25,396 bases of DNA from a virus: the IMG/VR virus record IMGVR_UViG_3300003702_000015, positions 1-25,396 of that record. One strand, given 5' to 3'. The first letter of the stretch is position 1. Each line of letters starts with the position of its first letter. The position numbers were made by a program, and so were the translations under genes. The notes beneath the pieces are model-generated. The model made no database searches. It saw nothing but the letters and a program-made list of their open reading frames with translations, and was not told where the DNA came from. Below, one piece after another: positions 1 through 6,345 of this stretch.

Positions 1-44
1 CTGAGACCCGCTCTCTGCTTGAGAAGCATGCCGATTCGTTCCTC

Positions 45-283
45 CTGTACCGGCTGTACCAGCTAAATCGCTCTCAACTTAGAGATCGACCGTGGACCAT
101 AATTATAGATTTAAAGTACAAGTTCATTTTTGGCTGGTACAGTTGGTACAGATTCACCTCTAAGCCTTACGCAGCAAGCCTTTCAGCCTGTACCACCACT
201 TTTTTGTGCTGGTACAGTTTTTCATAAATTGCTTATAATTCAATAGTTTAGCCTGTACCACCAAAAACCGGCTGCTGGTACAG
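45..283. repeat. Array of eight CTGTACC/GGTACAG repeats (iteron- or operator-like)
   Basis: Eight copies of the 7-mer CTGTACC or its complement lie in 240 bases: plus orientation at 45-51, 54-60, 188-194 and 253-259; minus orientation at 136-142, 145-151, 211-217 and 277-283. Two pairs are direct repeats 9 bases apart. Two pairs are inverted: 188-199 with 206-217 is a 12-bp stem with one mismatch around six T, and 252-260 with 276-284 is a 9-bp stem. No credible gene lies in 1-370, so this is the main content of the stretch. Such arrays bind replication initiators or repressors; which applies here cannot be told from sequence. Confidence 0.85.
211..239 (+). promoter_or_regulatory. Putative promoter with TATAAT box; repeat copy over the -35 position
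   Basis: A perfect TATAAT lies at 234-239. The hexamer 17 bases upstream (211-216) is GGTACA, part of a GGTACAG repeat, and matches TTGACA poorly. The layout suggests a promoter whose -35 contact is replaced or controlled by the repeat-binding protein. Further repeats at 253-283 lie at or just downstream of the expected start of transcription. It would drive the gene starting at 382. Confidence 0.45.
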
Positions 284-381
284 GAACTCCTCCTCCGTCG
301 TCGTTAATACCTTGTTTTTATGGTTCTTGGGCTTTGGTCCATAGAGCTACATCTCTTAATCAATGCTAATTGGAGGCGATT

Positions 382-1134
382 ATGGCTAATACAGCCGATG
401 ACCTATTTGACCCTGCAGACCTGGAAACGCAGGAACCGTTACCTCCGGAACATACCGATGAATCGGCTCATGTTCCTGATACAAATGGTGACCCTGAAGG
501 GGCAGAGACTCGAGCAACAAAGCTCGAGATTGTTCTTCCTGATTTCTTCTACAAACGCTATCACCTCGATGACTATGGCAATCCGACGTACAATCCGTCC
601 GTTGTCAAAGACATCATGATGGTGTTTGATTTGAAGGCGAAGACTCCTTTGACCTTCAACGGAGATAACCAGGACGCGGACGAAGAATACTATGACAACC
701 AGGTCATAGACGTTATCGATGGTATTCGGGTGCTCTTGGAGGTAGACCCTCAATCTACAGGTATCAACATCCTGTCGTTAAACACCCGTACCTGGGCAGA
801 GTTCGTCAGTATTGCATATGAATACAACGACTCGCTCACCAGCATCAGCGCCAGTGCCGAATTACCAGAGTGGCTCATTACTCGTGAAGAGAAGATGATG
901 CAGCTCGGACGGAAAGCTCGGATACTGCGGGATGCAATCACCAATATAGACGACAAGTTCGGTTTGAGAAGCACTTCACTAGACCGTGATCGTGTCCAGA
1001 CTGAAGTTGAGCGACGACTTCAACGGTTGTCTGAATGGAACTTCAACCAGCACGCTGACAAGTCGGGCAAAACAGCAAGCGCAATGAATAAGGCTTCAAT
1101 CCAGCATTGTGAGACAGTGTTTGCTACAGCCTAA
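382..1134 (+). CDS. Hypothetical phage protein, acidic N-terminus
   Basis: A 250-residue protein I do not recognise. The ATG at 382 is chosen over a TTG at 370 because a GGAGG box (372-376) lies at proper distance before it. The first 45 residues are rich in Asp, Glu and Pro and look disordered. The middle (about 45-170) looks folded, and the C-terminal 90 residues are charged and helical, with an Arg-rich stretch (DRDRVQTEVERRLQRL). It is soluble, with no signal peptide or membrane segment. It is the first gene after the repeat-bearing control region and is closed by its own terminator, so it is likely a separate, perhaps early transcript. A role in replication initiation or host takeover would be guesswork; it shows no recognised DNA-binding motif. 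Confidence 0.85.
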   Translation: MANTADDLFDPADLETQEPLPPEHTDESAHVPDTNGDPEGAETRATKLEIVLPDFFYKRYHLDDYGNPTYNPSVVKDIMMVFDLKAKTPLTFNGDNQDADEEYYDNQVIDVIDGIRVLLEVDPQSTGINILSLNTRTWAEFVSIAYEYNDSLTSISASAELPEWLITREEKMMQLGRKARILRDAITNIDDKFGLRSTSLDRDRVQTEVERRLQRLSEWNFNQHADKSGKTASAMNKASIQHCETVFATA

Positions 1135-1150
1135 TCGCGTTCGTCTTTTC

Positions 1151-1187
1151 GGCCCCTATCAGTTTAACCACTGGTAGGGGCCTTTTT
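1151..1187 (+). terminator. Rho-independent terminator
   Basis: A 12-bp stem, GGCCCCTATCAG (1151-1162) with CTGGTAGGGGCC (1171-1182), contains one G:T-type pair, has an 8-base loop, and is followed by five T. It closes the gene ending at 1134. Its sequence is nearly the same as the terminator at 1748-1782. Confidence 0.9.
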
Positions 1188-1193
1188 CCTTTA

Positions 1194-1211
1194 ATGGAGG
1201 TAAATGGAATG
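1194..1211 (+). repeat. Duplicated translation-initiation leader, copy 1
   Basis: The 18-mer ATGGAGGTAAATGGAATG occurs here and again, identical, at 1539-1556. In both copies GGAGG is the ribosome binding site and the final ATG the start codon. Each copy also carries two ATGGA (A-N-GGA) motifs, the core of CsrA/RsmA RNA sites; a CsrA-like gene lies at 10660. A regulatory role is inference. Confidence 0.7.
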
Positions 1212-1532
1212 AAAGAACTCAAATTACCACTGTCAGCCTCAAAAGGCTTCAAGGCAATCATGGAAAAGGTGTATCCCTCCTCCAAGCCTGAACAGGCACT
1301 CATCCTTGATGAGCCTGCTTCGAATATCGCTCCCACGAGTTTCCACGACGGCACTGACTACACCTTGGCAGCTGAACATTCGTTCTGCTGGATTACCGTC
1401 GATTCACTTTCAGTGAAGATACAGCGTCTCGACGAAGGTGTTGGTGTGGAGGTCTACCGTTGCAATGAGGACATTGCGTTAGGGAATCCAGTTAATTTGA
1501 TGAGACACAGTTTCCCTCAAAAAACAGATTAA
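1209..1532 (+). CDS. Hypothetical phage protein, 107 residues
   Basis: Unrecognised small soluble protein. I start it at the ATG at 1209 rather than the in-frame ATG at 1194, since the latter overlaps the GGAGG ribosome binding site (1196-1200). It begins MKELKLPLSASKG and has mixed alpha/beta character, with no membrane segment, metal-binding cluster or repeat. It follows a terminator by 22 bases, so it needs its own promoter or read-through; none is obvious in the short gap. It shares an identical 18-base start region with the next gene at 1554, which suggests matched translation or duplication of the leader without duplication of the coding sequence. Confidence 0.75.
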   Translation: MKELKLPLSASKGFKAIMEKVYPSSKPEQALILDEPASNIAPTSFHDGTDYTLAAEHSFCWITVDSLSVKIQRLDEGVGVEVYRCNEDIALGNPVNLMRHSFPQKTD

Positions 1533-1538
1533 AATTCA

Positions 1539-1556
1539 ATGGAGGTAAATGGAATG
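1539..1556 (+). repeat. Duplicated translation-initiation leader, copy 2
   Basis: Exact second copy of ATGGAGGTAAATGGAATG (first copy 1194-1211). GGAGG is at 1541-1545 and the used start codon at 1554-1556. The flanking sequence also shares an A before the repeat, and identity stops after the start codon. Confidence 0.7.
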
Positions 1557-1727
1557 GCAGAGAAAAGAGGACAGGTTGGCGTCATTAAAGAGTACTTCAA
1601 CATGACGACTGGCGATATGCGAGCGGAATATAAAGAGCTTTCTGATGACCAGAAGCTGGAGCTCGCTAAAGGAGCAGCAAAGGAGTTGGGTTTGCAGGCT
1701 GAGGAGGTGTCCTTCCCGCTCGACTAA
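1554..1727 (+). CDS. Small hypothetical protein, 57 residues
   Basis: A short charged soluble protein beginning MAEKRGQVGVIKEYF, with Lys/Glu-rich helices in the second half. The ATG at 1554 follows GGAGG at 1541-1545. A run resembling ELSDDQKLELAKGAAKELG occupies residues 28-46 and looks like two amphipathic helices, as in many small phage regulators. No family is recognised. It is closed by the terminator at 1748-1782 and so shares a transcription unit with the gene at 1209. Confidence 0.75.
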   Translation: MAEKRGQVGVIKEYFNMTTGDMRAEYKELSDDQKLELAKGAAKELGLQAEEVSFPLD

Positions 1728-1747
1728 AATCTCACTCTCTTAATTAA

Positions 1748-1782
1748 CCCCTATCGGCTTAATTGCTGGTAGGGGTTTTTTT
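1748..1782 (+). terminator. Rho-independent terminator
   Basis: The stem pairs CCCCTATCGGC (1748-1758) with GCTGGTAGGGG (1765-1775), with two imperfect pairs and a 6-base loop, followed by seven T. It is a near copy of the terminator at 1151-1187, both sharing CCCCTATC and GGTAGGGG arms and a TTAA-bearing loop. Confidence 0.9.
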
Positions 1783-2032
1783 ATGTTGGGAGTTGCTCGG
1801 CTATCACGCACCCCCACCTCCGTCATCCTGTCGCGTACACGGATGCGTCCCATCCTGTGTCCGCTCAGCCTTCGGCTGACAGGCTGACTGGGGTGCCGGG
1901 TTAGCGTGACTACGCCTCGCATGTACCGTATGTAACATTGTGCATTTTGTTAGTCAAACACTTCTATTAGGTAAAATGCTTGTAAGCAAGCAGGAGTGAC
2001 ATTTTGTCACAGAGTTCGCAAAGGAGTCACAC
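1783..2032 (+). promoter_or_regulatory. GC-rich spacer with palindrome and possible promoter
   Basis: No credible gene is present. The left part (about 1795-1915) is noticeably more GC-rich than its surroundings and contains a short TCAGCC-TTC-GGCTGA hairpin and two CATCCTGT copies. The right part is AT-rich, with TTGTTA (1947-1952) and TAAAAT (1972-1977) 19 bases apart, a weak promoter candidate. A perfect palindrome GTGACA-TTT-TGTCAC (1996-2010) follows and could be an operator. AAGGAG at 2021-2026 is the ribosome binding site for the next gene. Confidence 0.4.
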
Positions 2033-2506
2033 ATGGATAGATGGGAAACAGTATTTGATTTTTCCAGTGGGGGTACCGCTACTGCTGCTGAAATCATAGA
2101 TGAGTTTGTTGGTTCTAAGTGGGAAATAAAATTCTTTTTAAAAGAAGTACCCCGGAATAGTTTCAGAAGCATGATACAGAAATCCGTCGAGGATAAGCTG
2201 CTCATGGAGGGGTATGTATTTAACGATAGCGAGGTAGACCTGCTATGGGGACTTTACCAAGAATATCCCGAACGAAAACACTCGATTAAAACTGAGAAAG
2301 CGTTTCAGCAGATTAGGCAATATATGTTGAACCAAGCAGCACAGTATGTAGTTAACCGCATGATTATGGAATCTGGTCCAGAAATCAGTACAGAGTTTGA
2401 CTTTCTAAAGCGTATGTTAGATACGCATCTAGCAGACGCAATCGATCACGCATCTGGGCCAGTGACCGGAAATCCCGTTCGAGTTCGCAGAGCCGTTCCT
2501 CGATAA
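2033..2506 (+). CDS. Hypothetical phage protein, 157 residues
   Basis: Soluble, mostly helical protein that I do not recognise. ATG 2033 is preceded by AAGGAG (2021-2026). Residues 25-60 contain a Trp/Phe/Lys-rich segment and residues 80-140 look like long helices; the tail is Arg-rich (VRVRRAVPR), suggesting nucleic acid or membrane-surface contact. It is the first gene after the palindrome at 1996-2010 and begins a run of closely spaced small genes up to 3142. No conserved motif is visible. Confidence 0.8.
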   Translation: MDRWETVFDFSSGGTATAAEIIDEFVGSKWEIKFFLKEVPRNSFRSMIQKSVEDKLLMEGYVFNDSEVDLLWGLYQEYPERKHSIKTEKAFQQIRQYMLNQAAQYVVNRMIMESGPEISTEFDFLKRMLDTHLADAIDHASGPVTGNPVRVRRAVPR

Positions 2507-2521
2507 TCTGGAGGTAGTTGT

Positions 2522-2734
2522 ATGTCTTATGAAATAAGAGTTCGAAATTGGTATATAGAAAATCCAAAGTGGCAGAATGGCCTTGAGCCATGTGCCACTC
2601 CATGGGAGAAAGCCCATCTATTGGCAAAATGTAACACTGAAGAAGAAGCCCTAGCGATATGCGAGAAATACAACACTACTCATAAGCCTGGAAGATTGTC
2701 CCGTAAAGCAGAGTTTACTGAGATTCGCTTCTAA
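2522..2734 (+). CDS. Small hypothetical protein, 70 residues
   Basis: A 70-residue soluble protein with an aromatic-rich N-terminus (YEIRVRNWYIENPKW), an EEEALAICEKYN helix at about 40-51 and a basic C-terminal part. Two Cys in the N-terminal half (residues 24 and 37) and one in the helix do not form a usual metal site. The ATG follows GGAGG at 2511-2515. The pattern of beta strand, helix and strand with a charged helix in the middle is common in small phage accessory proteins, but no family is recognised. It lies 15 bases after the previous stop, so the two are probably co-transcribed. Confidence 0.75.
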   Translation: MSYEIRVRNWYIENPKWQNGLEPCATPWEKAHLLAKCNTEEEALAICEKYNTTHKPGRLSRKAEFTEIRF

Positions 2735-2772
2735 AACGTAAGCTTGTGTGTGCCTGATTAAAGGAGGTAGTA

Positions 2773-2958
2773 GTGAAAAAGAAATTGGTTGAAGTGAAAA
2801 CGTGGCTCGGGAGTGTTTATAAGGAAGTGGAATTGACGCAGCGATGCTCCATGTGCGGAACTCGTATTCTTAAAAGGTATATATCAAGAAGTGGTCTTGT
2901 TCCTTCGTTGGAATGTTTTGATTGTGATACTACGGAGATGCGATATGTCAGAAGGTAA
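2773..2958 (+). CDS. Small zinc-ribbon protein (GTG start)
   Basis: A 61-residue basic protein with two CxxC knuckles, C25-x2-C28 and C48-x2-C51, typical of a zinc ribbon. It starts with GTG at 2773, supported by a near-perfect ribosome binding site AAGGAGGT (2761-2768). The N-terminus (MKKKLVEVKTW) is basic. Such phage zinc ribbons bind nucleic acid or host proteins, but nothing here shows the target. The end overlaps the next gene by 14 bases, which implies translational coupling. Confidence 0.75.
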   Translation: MKKKLVEVKTWLGSVYKEVELTQRCSMCGTRILKRYISRSGLVPSLECFDCDTTEMRYVRR

Positions 2959-3142
2959 AAGATATTTTAGAGCTACTTTTCAAGATGCAGCTTGTCCTGA
3001 CATGCAAATAACTATTGAATTTGAAGCTCCATATCCTATAGATGAGCAAATCAACTATAGCGACCTGGCTTCGCATGCTTTCCAAGAGAAAGTAGCAATA
3101 GGCCACGTGAAAATACGTGAAATTGAACTAATTGAAATATGA
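2945..3142 (+). CDS. Small hypothetical protein, 65 residues
   Basis: The ATG at 2945, preceded by ACGGAG (2932-2937), is preferred over an upstream in-frame ATG at 2891 that would bury the start deep inside the zinc-ribbon gene. The protein, starting MSEGKRYFRATFQD, is acidic, with alternating strands (RATFQ, QITIEFEA, IREIELIEI) around one helix, like a small ferredoxin-like or beta-alpha-beta fold. No family is recognised. It sits between the zinc-ribbon gene and the MoxR ATPase, 22 bases before the latter. Confidence 0.7.
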   Translation: MSEGKRYFRATFQDAACPDMQITIEFEAPYPIDEQINYSDLASHAFQEKVAIGHVKIREIELIEI

Positions 3143-3164
3143 ATGATGGACTAGAGGAGTTGTT

Positions 3165-4181
3165 ATGCATTCAATCAAACCAAGTTTACTCAAACAGGAA
3201 ATACAAGCTAACAGACAAGTTGGAATAAATACCATGATCTGGGGAGGCCCAGGTATTGGTAAGTCAGAAATTCCTTTTCAAATAGCAGAAACAAGTGGTA
3301 TTAAGTTACTTGATTTCAGAGCTAATCTGTTTGATCCCGTAGATGTTAGAGGAATTCCTTATCTTGCTAAGATGAAGGAGTCGTTAAAGCATTTTACCCG
3401 TTGGGCTGTGCCTGATGTGTTTCCTATCGTAGAAAGAGATGGAGAAGAAGGCATTTTTCTTATAGATGAATTGCCTACAGCTCCACCTGCTACGCAAAAT
3501 GCGTTTTTACAGTTATTAATCACCCGGGTAGTTGGTGATTATAAAATCCCTGATGGATGGTCAATTATTGCAGCAGGCAATCGTCTTACCGATGCAGCTG
3601 CTGTATATCAAATGCCATCACCTGTTAGGAACAGGTTAGCGCACTATGAGCTTGAAGCAGATCTGGGAGATTGGGTAGAATGGGCTGTGTCCAATGGAGT
3701 TGATACATCCCTGGTATCTTTTATTAGATATCGTCCTAATCTTCTCTTTAACTTTAACCCAGAAGACTATGCTTTTCCGACTCCTCGGAGCTGGTCCTAT
3801 GTAGATAAACGGTTGAAGTTACCCAAAGTCGATGAAGAATCTCTATTTTATGGAGTTTCAGCATTAGTTGGCGATGGTGCTGCAGGAGAGTACATAGCAT
3901 TTAGGCAAATCTATACAGAATTACCTGATATAGATCACCTAATCGATAACCCGCATACATACAAGGTAGATGACAATCCTGCCGTTATGTATGCCCTTTC
4001 GGGTGCTCTGGCAGCTCGTGCTTGTGACGAGAAGATGGAAAATATTATGAAGGTAATTAAGAAATTACCTACTGAGTTCCAGGTTATCACAGTCAAACAA
4101 TCTCTTATCAAAGACAGATCCATTATTCAACATGATGCAATTGATCAATGGGTATCTCATAACTCAACAGTAATTTTGTAG
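3165..4181 (+). CDS. MoxR-family AAA+ ATPase
   Basis: A 338-residue AAA+ ATPase. The Walker A is GGPGIGKSE (residues 27-35), the Walker B FLIDE (98-102), and a sensor-1-like stretch ending AAGNR lies near 135-140. DVRGIPY (60-66) and the QNAFLQLL helix after Walker B fit the MoxR/RavA-type helix-2-insert clade, as does the arrangement of one ATPase domain plus a C-terminal helical lid. MoxR ATPases act as chaperone-like motors that usually work on or with a VWA-domain partner. Here a metallopeptidase/VWA protein is encoded two genes downstream (4906), with one unknown protein between, in a tightly spaced operon (8-base gap, then 1-base overlap). The ATG follows AGAGGAG at 3153-3159. The ATPase assignment is firm; the substrate is unknown. 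Confidence 0.9.
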   Translation: MHSIKPSLLKQEIQANRQVGINTMIWGGPGIGKSEIPFQIAETSGIKLLDFRANLFDPVDVRGIPYLAKMKESLKHFTRWAVPDVFPIVERDGEEGIFLIDELPTAPPATQNAFLQLLITRVVGDYKIPDGWSIIAAGNRLTDAAAVYQMPSPVRNRLAHYELEADLGDWVEWAVSNGVDTSLVSFIRYRPNLLFNFNPEDYAFPTPRSWSYVDKRLKLPKVDEESLFYGVSALVGDGAAGEYIAFRQIYTELPDIDHLIDNPHTYKVDDNPAVMYALSGALAARACDEKMENIMKVIKKLPTEFQVITVKQSLIKDRSIIQHDAIDQWVSHNSTVIL

Positions 4182-4189
4182 GAGGTATT

Positions 4190-4906
4190 ATGAGTACTGT
4201 ACGAATGTCTGATTATCTCAGACAAGACATCCTAGGAGCTTTTGAAAGTTCTTATGATAAAGCTCATCCACCATTTGAAGTGGAAACAAAATATGGAGAT
4301 AAAATCTATAACATATATATAGGACCTCATGTTGAATCTCTTTTAACAGCTGCAGAAAGTGCATTCGGTAACTTGTTTGATACTAAAAAAATGTTCAAGA
4401 AATCAAGTCAACTCCAAGCTGTTGCTCCTGTTACTACATCTACAATGGTACGTGACACGTTCAATAAAACTGTTATTGAAACAACTTTAGAAGAGAACTT
4501 TAATTTTCAGATTAATTTATCTACAGAACGTCTTATTCCTATGGGTATAACCGACAATAGTCGGTATACCGAAAATATTCGGTTTCACTTTGATCGATAT
4601 AAGGATAAAAACGTTAATTATGTTTGTGAAGCTATTGAATATAACAGCAAATTAAAAGCAAAAAAGAAGCTTACTTCTAGAGAAGTAGATGACTTACTTC
4701 GAAAATTCACTACTTTAAATCAAGCAGTAAAAGCCTGGCCTGCTTTATCTAAATTAGTAACATCAGAGAAGCTTGCTAAAATTCATGAGAAACAACAACG
4801 TAAACGTAACCAAGACCTACAAAAAGAAATGGCTACTGAAATAGTTGTCGATAATGAATTGAATAAAACCATTCTTACAGGTGCTTTATTAGAGGATGAT
4901 AAATAA
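4190..4906 (+). CDS. Unknown protein between MoxR ATPase and VWA partner
   Basis: A 238-residue soluble protein starting MSTVRMSDYLRQDILGAF, after AGGAGG at 4180-4185. The middle (about 75-130) looks beta-rich; the C-terminal third is helical and Lys-rich, including the segment LLRKFTTLNQAVKAWPALSKL at about 165-185. A similar helix with a Trp-Pro pair occurs, from memory, in phage proteins of the putative nucleotide-modification-associated Nmad5 group, but this resemblance is weak and untested. The overlap of its TAA with the ATG of the next gene (TAATG) and its place inside the MoxR-VWA pair argue that it is part of the same complex or pathway, perhaps as its target or adaptor. Confidence 0.8.
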   Translation: MSTVRMSDYLRQDILGAFESSYDKAHPPFEVETKYGDKIYNIYIGPHVESLLTAAESAFGNLFDTKKMFKKSSQLQAVAPVTTSTMVRDTFNKTVIETTLEENFNFQINLSTERLIPMGITDNSRYTENIRFHFDRYKDKNVNYVCEAIEYNSKLKAKKKLTSREVDDLLRKFTTLNQAVKAWPALSKLVTSEKLAKIHEKQQRKRNQDLQKEMATEIVVDNELNKTILTGALLEDDK

Positions 4907-6033
4907 TGGATGGATTAGCTGAATTCACAAAAGCAAGGTCGCAGTTAATTCTAGTTAGTCCATTCTTTGGCACTCTAGCATTGCGATTAAAACCTATTGC
5001 AGATGAATCTATAGGCACTGCAGCAACTGATGGGGAACGTATTATATATAACCCCAAATGGTTTCTTAAATTACGTGAACATGAACGTATAGGTCTTATT
5101 GCCCATGAAGTTATGCATGTTGCTCTTATGCATATGCTTCGGAGAAATGAAAGAGATCCAATCAAATGGAACATAGCTGGAGACTATGTAATCAATGGGG
5201 CTCTAATAAAAAGTAAGTTTATATTGCCACATACAGAGCTTCTTGATTCTAAGTACGATGATATGTCAACTGACAATGTTTATGCGCTCTTACCTGATGA
5301 CATTAAAGATGGCACTGGTCCTGGAGACATTCTATTGTTGGAAGGCGATGATCCTGGAGGATGTGGTGCTGTAATTGACCATCCGTCTTTGAGTGATGGC
5401 TCTGCAAGAGGAAAATTCGAAGCGGAAATAGAAGTTGCAGTGCAACAAGCTACAGAAGCTGCTAAAGCAATGGGTAAATTACCCGGGCATTTACAGACAC
5501 TCATTGAGAAAGCGTTAGCCCCCAAAATAGATTGGAAAATGACATTAGCTCGTTTCTTACGAGCCAATAATAAGTCAGATTTTACATGGATTAAACCTAA
5601 TCGTAGATTTATATCCAGAGGACTTTATCTTCCATCTCTACACACACCATGTCTCGAGGAGATTGCTGTTGCAGTTGATACCTCAGGTTCAATTAGTGAA
5701 AAAGAATTAAAACAATTTACTGGGGAAATTACTTCTATTCTGCATGATACTAATCCAGAACGAATTCACTTCTTGCAGTGTGATACAGAGGTACGCAGAG
5801 ACAAAGAATATACTCGAGAGAATTTACCTTTAAAAGTAACGTATGAAGGTAGAGGTGGTACTAAATTTAGTCCTGTTATAAAACATATTAGTAAACACCA
5901 TCCACAAGTTTCGGCTCTTATATATCTTACTGATTTAGAGTCAAACGATTTCGGAGATAAACCACACTATCCAGTTTTATGGATAACTACATCAAGTACT
6001 GAGGCACCTTATGGTGAAGTCATACAAATTTAG
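4906..6033 (+). CDS. VWA-like metallopeptidase (DUF2201 type)
   Basis: A 375-residue protein of two parts. The N-terminal part has a zinc-peptidase motif HEVMH (67-71) followed by WNIAGDYVIN (88-97), whose Asp93 is the likely third metal ligand; this is the pattern of the putative metallopeptidase domain linked to DUF2201. The C-terminal part is a VWA-like domain with a MIDAS motif DTSGS (258-262) and a later GRGGTKF segment. Proteins of this type pair with MoxR ATPases, and one lies at 3165. No signal peptide is seen, so it should act in the cytoplasm. The last 23 bases overlap the next gene. The domain assignment is strong; whether the peptidase site is active is unknown. Confidence 0.88.
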   Translation: MDGLAEFTKARSQLILVSPFFGTLALRLKPIADESIGTAATDGERIIYNPKWFLKLREHERIGLIAHEVMHVALMHMLRRNERDPIKWNIAGDYVINGALIKSKFILPHTELLDSKYDDMSTDNVYALLPDDIKDGTGPGDILLLEGDDPGGCGAVIDHPSLSDGSARGKFEAEIEVAVQQATEAAKAMGKLPGHLQTLIEKALAPKIDWKMTLARFLRANNKSDFTWIKPNRRFISRGLYLPSLHTPCLEEIAVAVDTSGSISEKELKQFTGEITSILHDTNPERIHFLQCDTEVRRDKEYTRENLPLKVTYEGRGGTKFSPVIKHISKHHPQVSALIYLTDLESNDFGDKPHYPVLWITTSSTEAPYGEVIQI

Positions 6034-6193
6034 AGAACTCTTGAATGAATACAAAAACTCAATTTTAATTGGGTCTAGTATTATTTTAGGATTGGTTGCA
6101 CTTGCATCAACTATGCACTATGTCATTACTTTAATTACTGTGCTGTTTCTTGTAGGTGTATGTATATATTACTTTGGGAGTAAAACTACGTGA
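6011..6193 (+). CDS. Small membrane protein, two membrane segments
   Basis: A 60-residue protein with a basic N-terminus (MVKSYKFRELLNEYKNS) and two hydrophobic stretches at about 18-34 and 36-54, separated by a short turn (STMHY). It overlaps the VWA gene by 23 bases; GAGG at 6001-6004 is its ribosome binding site. It is the first of three nested small membrane genes (6011, 6190, 6293). Size and topology would suit a holin or a pore-like accessory protein, but no family is recognised and its place beside MoxR-VWA rather than lysis genes is unusual. Confidence 0.65.
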   Translation: MVKSYKFRELLNEYKNSILIGSSIILGLVALASTMHYVITLITVLFLVGVCIYYFGSKTT

Positions 6194-6345
6194 GTCCTAC
6201 TGTTATATCTGGCGTTACAACTGTTTTGTGGATATTAATCGAAGCCATACAGTTTGCTTACATGGCTTATTTAATGTGGAGGGATAGAACTAATGTTACT
6301 AATCGGAATTTTCAGCGCATTAGGGCTACTTTTGCTAGCGCTTAA
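6190..6345 (+). CDS. Tiny membrane protein with GTG start
   Basis: A 51-residue reading frame beginning GTG at 6190, where GTGA overlaps the preceding TGA stop (6191-6193); GGGAG at 6176-6180 is at good distance. It encodes one hydrophobic segment (about residues 4-29, SGVTTVLWILIEAIQFAYMAY without charged residues but one Glu) followed by a basic tail with several Arg. It overlaps the next gene by 53 bases in another frame. The stop-start overlap and ribosome binding site support it as real; it is too short for confident family assignment. Confidence 0.55.
   Translation: MSPTVISGVTTVLWILIEAIQFAYMAYLMWRDRTNVTNRNFQRIRATFASA

Noticed and set aside
320-619. 99-codon plus-strand frame
   Set aside because: It overlaps the gene at 382 in another frame and lacks a ribosome binding site; the 382 frame has GGAGG at the right place and goes on much longer.
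439-753. 104-codon minus-strand frame
   Set aside because: Lies opposite the 382 gene; no Shine-Dalgarno box and composition like a shadow.
1740-1922. 60-codon minus-strand frame through the GC-rich spacer
   Set aside because: It runs through the terminator at 1748-1782 and is Arg/Pro-rich as expected of a chance frame in GC-rich DNA.
2385-2627. 80-codon minus-strand frame
   Set aside because: Overlaps two plus-strand genes that have good ribosome binding sites and spacing; minus start has none.
4875-5174. 99-codon minus-strand frame
   Set aside because: Opposite the metallopeptidase domain, whose HEVMH motif shows that the plus frame is real.
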